A DNA stretch of 64,000 bases from Bathymodiolus brooksi (taxonomy: Eukaryota > Mollusca > Bivalvia > Mytilida > Modiolidae), in contig OY804579.1 of the NCBI GenBank assembly GCA_963680875.1, forward strand, positions 39,888,397 to 39,952,396, read 5' to 3'. Below are positions 56,536 to 64,000 of the stretch, piece after piece. Every line of letters starts with the position of its first letter. Position 1 is the stretch's first letter. Under the pieces are notes generated by a model that worked only from the letters and a program-made list of their open reading frames with translations, was not told where the DNA came from and did not search any database. The position numbers and the translations under genes were made by a program.

Positions 56536-57689
56536 GTTCTGTTATACGATATTCCACGGCCAAGTGCATCATATCTAGATATTTTTGATTGACGATTTCT
56601 GCTGATTAGCATATTGCTTACGCATGGCTTCATAATGAATTGGTTGATCTCTATTCACTCTCTGCCTCATAGAGGATTCTGGGTATGCTTGCACGCTCGT
56701 ATATCGTGTGCCTTTAACCATCGTTACTTCGATATTCACTTAGACCAATGCCTTGGATTATCACATATTTTGTTGCATATGTTCGTTTTTGTATGTCCAA
56801 TGATAGCTAAAAGTCAGTGTTGGTCATTTGCCCTCAAATATCCGTATTTGTCCCAGAATTCAGCTTCCGGTATCTGCGCAGTGGTCTCAAAGTTTATATG
56901 TCAAAGTATAAGGAAAGATGGTGCATAAAGATATGCATCAAATCGTATTTAAATCAAATTAACCCATTTCAAAATATTTGAATAAGGTTTAAATAACTTG
57001 AAACGGAATAATTAGCTCTTTCTAATGTCTATGTAATCACACAGAACTATCATTAAGCATGAATAATGGTAAGTGCCGTAATTGCTCACACATGTCAGAA
57101 AGACGACATAAATAATAACCCTTACACATAAATATATCACATTTAGGGACAATTACAAGGATTTCAAGGTTTTCTTCTAAATACATGTAATTACCCTTAC
57201 ATTAAGGGACAATTACATGACTCATGTGGTTTTCTTCGGAACTACTTAATTTAGTATCACGATAATAAAAAGACAAACAACAACGTATTGGAGAAGAAAA
57301 TTATTGTATTTATCCGGCTTTAAGTATATTTAAGTTGTAACATTTTTTGCATGGAATTAAATTTATATCCATACACAAGAGGAACAATATAATTGATACA
57401 TACGATTCATTTTATACAATAATTGACAAACACGACTCACTTAGCACATTATTTGACAAATACAGCCATCTCCTCTCTTTTATAGAACCATTATTATATA
57501 TATGACAATTTCTATTAATCACTAATAAAGTTCAAGAATACAACTCAATGTCCTTTACAACAAAGCTGCTCACCAAGTTATATGTGAGGGTTGGGATTTT
57601 TTCCGCATGTGGAAAACATTTGCGTAACCGCATCATTTCACAAAGAGAGAGAGGTTTGGTTCCAAAATACTAGTCTAACCCGCCACGAT
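56536..57689. other. Intergenic, no gene seen
   Basis: ORF at 56614-56928 (104 codons) has no recognisable domain. Two loosely related copies of 'gggacaattacaagg' and 'gggacaattacatgac' occur at 57147 and 57205. Confidence 0.4.
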
Positions 57690-57995
57690 ATATTGAAATT
57701 AGGAATGTGATCGGTCATGTATATGTGTTAGGGGTCATGTATATGTGTTAGGGGTCATGTAGATGTGCTAAGGGTCATGTATATGTGTTAGGGGTCATGT
57801 TTATGTGTTAGGGGTCATGTATATGTGTTAGGGGTCATGTATATGTGTTAGGGGTCATGTTTATGTGTTAGGGGTCATGTATATGTGTTAGGGGTCATGT
57901 ATATGTGTTAGGTGTATCGATTTTCTCCCTGTTTCTACAATTTTCCTAGTATATTTTGGAACAGATCCGATGGTGTGGTATTTCTATTTTTTCAT
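57690..57995 (+). repeat. R3 copy carrying a 20-bp tandem array, 10 copies
   Basis: Left flank 'aggaatgtgatcggtcatg', right flank 'gtgtatcgattttctccc', 'gatggtgtggtatttct' follow R3. Between them (57713-57912) the segment 'ggggtcatgtatatgtgtta' is repeated ten times with few changes, versus once in the R3 copies at 55700 and 29508. Confidence 0.85.
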
Positions 57996-58659
57996 TTAAG
58001 ATATTATGACTCATTTGGCAAAATAATTGATAAAAACGGACCATTTTCCAAAATAATTGATAAATACAACTCCTTTAGAAAATTATCTTTCACAAACGTG
58101 CATACGACATGTGGCAATTTTCCCTCGATTTTGCAATGGGATAATTATGTTTATTTTCTATGTTGCTCAAATAAAAAAAAAAAAAAGAAGCTTTTCGTCA
58201 GAAATTCATTCAATACTATATAAGGCATACATAGTTAACTTGTAGTATTTAGGATAGAATACATGGGAATATGTTGTAAAATTATGTAATGTGATAAATG
58301 GGTTTCGATGTATATAGTTTCTGTATGGTTCTTGTTTTCATACATTTCGTCACAATGTAGGGTTATCCTGATTTAGATGTGTACCGTTTGACACGAGCCC
58401 TGTTGGGGTTAATAACATGTTGATCAGAATAGTCGATAATATTGAATTCTCCAACACGCTGTTTAATAAAACTTCATTTTAATTATGTTTTTAAATGTCA
58501 AACCGTAAAACTATCAATTATATATTGACCAGCTAGTTCTTAGAATGATGGTATATGGTATATATGACGAGACAAACAGTCACATTTCCGTTAATCTGAT
58601 TTAAATTAGATTTATCTCAGGAAACTACAGTGATATTGGAATAGCACACATTGCGATAT
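57996..58659. other. Intergenic, no gene seen
   Basis: An 'aaaataattgataaa' motif is duplicated at 58019 and 58050; A-tract at 58172-58186. No supported gene. Confidence 0.4.
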
Positions 58660-58835
58660 ATACGTTAGAGGAAACCCAAGGGACAATCAAGAATGGACAA
58701 TCCAGAGACACAGGCAACAATGGGACAAAAAAAACACAAAACGAATACAAGCAAATCAAAAACAAAACACAGAAAACGAAGAAGATGAACAACCAAAATA
58801 GTATTTGCATACGACCAAGTGTAACCACTCTGTAT
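58660..58835 (-). repeat. Dispersed repeat R1, 3' part
   Basis: Plus reads 'tacgttagaggaaaccca', 'agggacaatcaagaatgga', 'caatccagagacacaggca', 'acgaagaagatgaacaacc', the complement of R1. The two minus-strand ORFs over it are R1 artefacts. Confidence 0.7.
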
Positions 58836-59689
58836 ACCATGCTTCAAAGAAACTTCGGAGTAAAGGGATGGTCAGGTTGCGAAAAGATGCTACGGACATT
58901 TCAATAATTAGTACATTTACATAGCGGTTTTAAAAAGGCATAATTCTATTGGTTTATATACTGTCATGTGACATTTTGTTGATTCTGATCTTGCTTGATT
59001 AAAGACCACTGACAGTATTTTGAGTTGAATAAAACTCATATTGACTCTTACGTAATAAAATAATTACAGTCCTTTTATTTCGGTCAATATCATTTTCAGG
59101 ACCTGAGAAACCAATATAGACCCTCGGCGTAAAGTCTAATAAAACTATTATCAACATCTACAAAGCCTTTTAATTTTATGATATACAAATATGTTTAATT
59201 ATATTACAAGACAACATTGTACAAATAACATATATTTGAGAGAGTGATTGAGTATATAATAACCTCGAAAAATCATTGTCAACTGAGGCAAGGCCGGGGT
59301 CAACTGAGGCAAGGCCGGGGTTGAAAATGTATTACTGTGTCCCTTTGTTATATACATCCAATGATTTTGATGCGTCAGTGATTATTTGATCTTTTTTTCA
59401 TAGTAGCGAAAAATTCCAGTTTTACTTCAAAGTAACATATTTCTTCATGAAAGAAGAGTTTGAAGATACCAAAGGGGTAATCAGGTAAACAATGGTGAAT
59501 ATACACACTCACCCACACCCTGTGTACTGAACACATCCATATTGTAACATATGTTTAGCACCAATGTACACAGTATTAGCCTTGACTGTGTTTTCTAACC
59601 GTATTACTAAACACTAAGTAGTTCATACGATGCCAAATATTTAGTGTGATCTGAGGAAGAACAAAGAATAGTAAATGATAAGCGCCAAA
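58836..59689. other. Intergenic with small duplications
   Basis: A 21-bp direct duplication 'gtcaactgaggcaaggccgg' at 59279-59320. An R2 end scrap ('gaagataccaaaggggtaat') at 59460-59482. No gene seen. Confidence 0.45.
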
Positions 59690-61690
59690 AAGACTTTTAA
59701 CACATTCATTCAACTCACAACTCATTGCACTAAGCTAGAAGTACCGATACAATGTACACACCTTCCGTTAAGAAACTACTCATTCTAAACAATAAAACGT
59801 TTTAAAAGCATTTATTTTAAATACAATTAATTATACTAAACTATAAAATTGAAACACTCTAAGCACATTCCATCAAAACACAACTCATTATACTAAGATA
59901 TAAACACCAAATCACTTTAAACACAACCCATTAGGATACAATTCATACTAAGCAATAAACCCCAAAGCGTTTAAAACACATATCATCAAATCACAACTAA
60001 TCATACTAAGCTATAAAATTGAAATACTTAAAACACATTCCTGCAAGACACAACTCATTTTAAGCTATAAACACCAAAACGCTTTAAACACACCCATTAG
60101 GACACAATTCATACTAAGTTATTAACATCAAAACGCTTTAAACATAACCCATTAGGACACAGTTCATACTAAGTTATTAACATCAAAACGCTTTAAACAC
60201 GCCCCGTTAGGACACAATTCATACTAAGTTATAAATACCACAACGCTTTAAACACAACCCATTAGGATACAATTCATACTAAGCAATAAACCCCAAAGCG
60301 TTTAAAACACATATCATTAAATCACAGCTAATCATACTAAGCTATAAAATTGAAACACTTAAAACACATTCCTTCAAGACACAACTCATTTTAAGCTATA
60401 AACACCAAAACGCTTTAAACACACCCATTAGGACACAATTCATACTAAGTTATTAACATCAAAACTCTTTAAACACGCCCCGTTAGGACACAATTCATAC
60501 TAAGCTATTAACACCAAAACGCTTTAGACACGCCCCGTTAGGACACAATTCATACTAAGCTATTAACACCAAAACGCTTTAAACACACACATTAGGACAC
60601 AATTCATACTAAGTTATTAACATCAAAACGCTTTAAACACGCCCCGTTAGGACACAATTCATACTAAGTTATTAACACCAAAACGCTTTAAACACAACCC
60701 ATTAGGACACAATTCATACTAAGCTATTAACACCAAAACGCTTTAAACACGCCCCGTTAGGACACAATTCATACTAAGTTATTAACACCAAAACGCTTTA
60801 AGCACAACCCATTAGGACACAATTCATACTAAGTTATTAACACCAAACCGCTTTATATATATTCCTTTAAAAACACAACTAATCATACTAAAATATAAAA
60901 TTAATACACTTTAAGCACTTTCCTTGAAGACACGACACATAATGCAAAACACCAAAAACTATTGAAATGCGTTCAGTTAAAACACAATCAATTAGAACAA
61001 ACAATAAAAAATAAAACATTTGAAACACTTTTCGCAAAGAAACTACTCATTATACTAATCAATAAACACCAAAACACATTAAATATATTCTTTCAAGACA
61101 TTACTCATTTAAAAAAAAATAAAACACTTTAAACACCTTTGTTCAACATACAACCCAAAATATGAAACATCGAACAACTTTGAACAAATGCCGTCAAGAC
61201 AAAACTCGTTATACAACACTATCGACACAAAGATACTTTAAATGCATTACTTCAAAACTCGTTATACAACACTATCGACACAAAGATACTTTAAATGCAT
61301 TACTTCAAAACTCGTTATACAACATATCGACACAAAGATACTTTAAATGCATTACTTCAAAACTCGTTATACAACACTATCGACACAAAGATACTTTAAA
61401 AGCATTACTTCAAAACTCAACAACACATTATAATAAAACTGTAAATACCAAAAACACTTTCAACACATGCATTCAACATTCAGCTCATCATACTGAATTG
61501 CAAAATGAAAACACTTTAAACGTATTCCGTCAACACACAAATCAATATACATGTACGAAATAAAGAATATCAAAACACTTTGAACGCCAAAACACAACTC
61601 ATAATAAGCGATTAACATCAAAGCTCGATTAACACATTCATTCAACACACAACATGACCACATCAAAGCACATTCCTTTAAGACGTAACT
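59690..61690. repeat. Degenerate satellite, about 55-bp period, roughly 36 units
   Basis: Core words 'cgctttaaacac', 'ttaggacacaattcatacta' and 'agttattaacaccaaaa' recur every 55 bp at about 60060-60850 with high identity. Outward to both sides copies diverge strongly. At 61207-61418 a separate set of four copies (about 53 bp: 'tcgttatacaacactatcga', 'cacaaagatactttaaatgc') is again homogeneous. ORFs over it are artefacts. Confidence 0.9.
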
Positions 61691-62194
61691 CATGCAACAT
61701 TATGTTAGGTAGATATACTAATTACAAACTTACCCTCTCCCATATTGTATGTTAGAGTCTATAAATTGCTTTTAAATATATATTATGCTTTCCCTTGATT
61801 TAACTTGGTTAATTGTAGACAATTTCTTCATAAAAGTACAATATTATCATATACTATAACACTGCTGGAGGATGGTTATATCTATTGTCAGGTCAATGAA
61901 CTTACGATCTGTATAATGTAACATTCAGGTATTGCTTGGCATGATTACGACAAGTATATAATTGCGTGCCAGTAATAAGAATCATTCAAACTTGACGAAA
62001 TGATAATTGGCAGGTACAGATGAAGACAATTATATAGATAATGATAGATCCAGAAATTTCTTTTGTTGTTTATATACTTCATTGTGTCAACACTACATAC
62101 AAGTGATCACATAGGCATTAGTAGAGCAATGACTTGGTATTATAATCAGTACGCGATGTATGTATAAGATATGTACCACTTGTCGTAAGCACGT
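61691..62194. other. Intergenic, no gene seen
   Basis: No supported gene or repeat. Confidence 0.45.
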
Positions 62195-62465
62195 TCCTGT
62201 CCTTTCATCATTCATGACTTATCACCAGGTTTGTAACTAGAGTAACACGACCGGCACCACTAGTGGAACAGGAACTGCTTTCCATTCCGGAGCACCTGAT
62301 TTCGTCCCCGGTTTTTAGTGGGGTTCGTGTTACTCGTTCTTTAGTTTTATGTGTAATATTTGTATATCGTTGTTTTTCCTTTTGTCCTTTTTCTTTTGGC
62401 CGTTGTGTTGTCTGTTCTTCGGTTTACAGATTCTGATTACCTCTTTGGTATCTTCAAATTCTTCA
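62195..62465 (+). repeat. Dispersed repeat R2, full length
   Basis: 'ctttcatcattcatgactta', 'taactagagtaacacgacc', 'ctagtggaacaggaactgct', 'gtggggttcgtgttactcgt', 'tttggccgttgtgttgtctg', ending 'ctctttggtatcttcaaatt'. The best reference in the window for R2 ends. Confidence 0.8.
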
Positions 62466-63461
62466 TCATACAGTAAGTACCATTGAAATAAAAGAAGTTG
62501 CCCGTATTGCATATAGAGGGTTTCTTTTTCTGCATTCGTACTCATTTCCTTCAGGGAAAGGCAAGAATCCCTAACGTGCATTCATCTTAACACTATTACA
62601 CCCACATCATTAATTCAATGCAACATATTGTAAGCTAAATTATTTTGACCAATTATTTGTCATTATAAGTCATGGGAATGCCAAAGAAGACAACGTTTTA
62701 TGACATAATTCCATGCAAGAAAACCTAGTAGGCCTTACGGTCATAAATCTGTGGAGTATGAATTGTGTACTCTTATTATTCAACGATGATCCAATCGGAA
62801 TGTTTTATGTATATATTGGATGCATTGTTCTGATTGGCTGTTTTTTATTTGCGAGTATGAGAACAAAATAAAAAAAAAAATATTTTTAATTATTACCGAA
62901 AGGAAGGAACATCACCAATCCTTGTAAATCATCATTATATTATATATCTAATGATATATGTCTTGTCGCAAATACAATTACAATTATAATTGCACATGTA
63001 TGTCCGTTCTACTGTGACGTGGTATATTGGTAAATGGTGACGCCATTACACAGTACTCATTAATATTGACCTCCACTACCGATCTTGGTTGGCAATGTTC
63101 CCCCACGTCTTAACAGGTTTCTGCCAAATAAAGATGCTATGGTAATATAAATACCACTGACATTTTGAATCAAATTACTCTTAGGAATTGTAGGATGGAT
63201 AAAAACAGTGACAACAACAATAGGAACCATTAATAAACACACGCATTCCTGGCACCACGACAGACAACAATGATAATTAACGTAAAGTCTTGAGAAATAT
63301 ATGTCGTTATGATATTTTCGTCCTAAGAACACTGTCTTTCACCAACCTTCTTAGCAAGTAATCAGTTAACTACGAGCAGCCACTGACCCTGCTATTGCAT
63401 TGCCCATGTTTATATCATTATTGTTATAATAGCATGTGGTCTTCTTGAGTGGGAGAAGGGC
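62466..63461. other. Intergenic, no gene seen
   Basis: Short ORFs only; A-tract at 62868-62880. Confidence 0.45.
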
Positions 63462-63735
63462 CCAGGTGGCTCAATGAGTTAGGTAGTTGGATTACCTAAC
63501 AACTCATACAAACCTATCACCAATACGGCGTGGGTTCGAGACCGGCTTTGTAAATTACAAAAAGGGTGCACTCGACTCGCAGCCGCAAGTGATAAAGTTT
63601 ACCAGTTGATTGCCCATGATCGGTGGTTCTCTCTGGGTACTCCGGCTTCTTCCACCACTAAAATTGGTCGCCATGATATAGCTGAAATATTGCTGAAAGT
63701 GGCGTTAAAACACCAAAAATCAAATCAAATCAATC
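63462..63735 (+). mobile_element. SINE-B, full length
   Basis: tRNA-like head 'gcccaggtggctcaatgagt' (A box), 'cggcgtgggttcgagaccgg' (B box), 'tttgtaaattacaaaaaggg', 'tgataaagtttaccagttga', 'ctgggtactccggcttct', 'gccatgatatagctgaaata', 'aagtggcgttaaaacacc' and tail (aaatc)n. Intact Pol III-type boxes make it the best preserved SINE here. Confidence 0.9.
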
Positions 63736-64000
63736 TTGAGTGGGAGCGAATTTCGATAGGGTTTTTTAGTTGTCTGTTTATACGGTATCTGTTTTATGGT
63801 ACAAGGTCCAATTACCAATAGGGGTTAAATCCCGACACATTTGTGTGTATATCACAACAATGATCTGGATGTCTAATGCCATTGGTCGTGGTCTTTAAGG
63901 GTTTCAATGTTTCAACTGTTGTTCGATTTGTTGATTTTTGGTGGAATTGTTGATCATCACGAGTACTGTTTTAACTTTATTTTGGGAAAGAATAATAGAA
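63736..64000. other. Intergenic, no gene seen
   Basis: No supported gene to the window end. Confidence 0.4.

Noticed and set aside
59690..61693. ORFs of 133 and 77 codons near 61.2-61.7 kb
   Set aside because: Satellite repeats; no conserved domain or start context.
63468..63545. Functional tRNA gene
   Set aside because: Head of SINE-B; the same sequence with the same body occurs at 29246 and 36555.

Overview
The window is AT-rich animal (eukaryotic) DNA. It looks like a bivalve mollusc, probably a mussel relative. That placement is inference: it rests on dispersed repeats I recognise as typical of bivalve genomes (families R2, R4 and R5 below), on mollusc-type SINE cores ending in 'gaaagtggcgttaaac', and on non-LTR retrotransposon relics. 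No bacterial-style operons, promoters or CRISPR arrays are present. Almost everything here is repeats; I can support only one probable functional gene.

Gene content. A class A peptide-type GPCR lies on the minus strand at 5033-6124. It has a clear splice acceptor just upstream of its start and a duplicated candidate 5' exon at 6291-6514. Coding relics are two decayed LINEs (262-1815 and 19660-21942, both minus) and the C-terminus of a Crypton/KIAA1958-like tyrosine recombinase (54653-55009, minus).

Dispersed repeats, with names used only here. SINE-A: tRNA-like head, core, telomere-like CCCTAA tail. SINE-B: a different tRNA head on the same 3' core. SINE-C: a third tRNA-derived SINE. R1: contains 'gtaggaggnctcatgtc' and 'ttgccagtttctctgga'. 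R2: contains 'gttcgtgttactcgatc' and 'ctttagttttctgtgtag'. R3: contains 'cggtcatgtatttatgtg' and 'gttccgacagtgtgg'. R4: contains 'tgcctgtaccaagtcagg' and 'gttcggagttcggtaa'. R5: contains 'gatgaaggttattccag' and 'gcgcactaaatttgatat'. There are also at least six fold-back (hairpin) elements and several MITE-like elements.

Tandem arrays. 10962-11838 (87 bp, 10 copies); 13466-13657 (38 bp, 5); 14128-14275 (35 bp, 4, old); 14366-15768 (35 bp, about 40); 42581-48580 (48 bp, exactly 125); 50311-51960 (50 bp, 33); 56258-56535 (about 70 bp, 4); 57713-57912 (20 bp, 10); 59690-61690 (about 55 bp, roughly 36, degenerate). The long ORFs across these arrays exist because the period is a multiple of three or stop-free; they are not genes.

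Main message. Four unrelated arrays each start inside, or at the edge of, a dispersed mobile element: 48 bp in R2, 50 bp in R1, 35 bp in SINE-A, 20 bp in R3. The 48-bp array is the clearest: it sits between head-to-head copies of R2, and its unit carries sequence from both sides of that inverted junction. This looks like a locus where transposon remnants repeatedly nucleate satellites. Two paralogous blocks (26.3 kb and 30.3-31.7 kb) also act as reciprocal empty sites for two different insertions.
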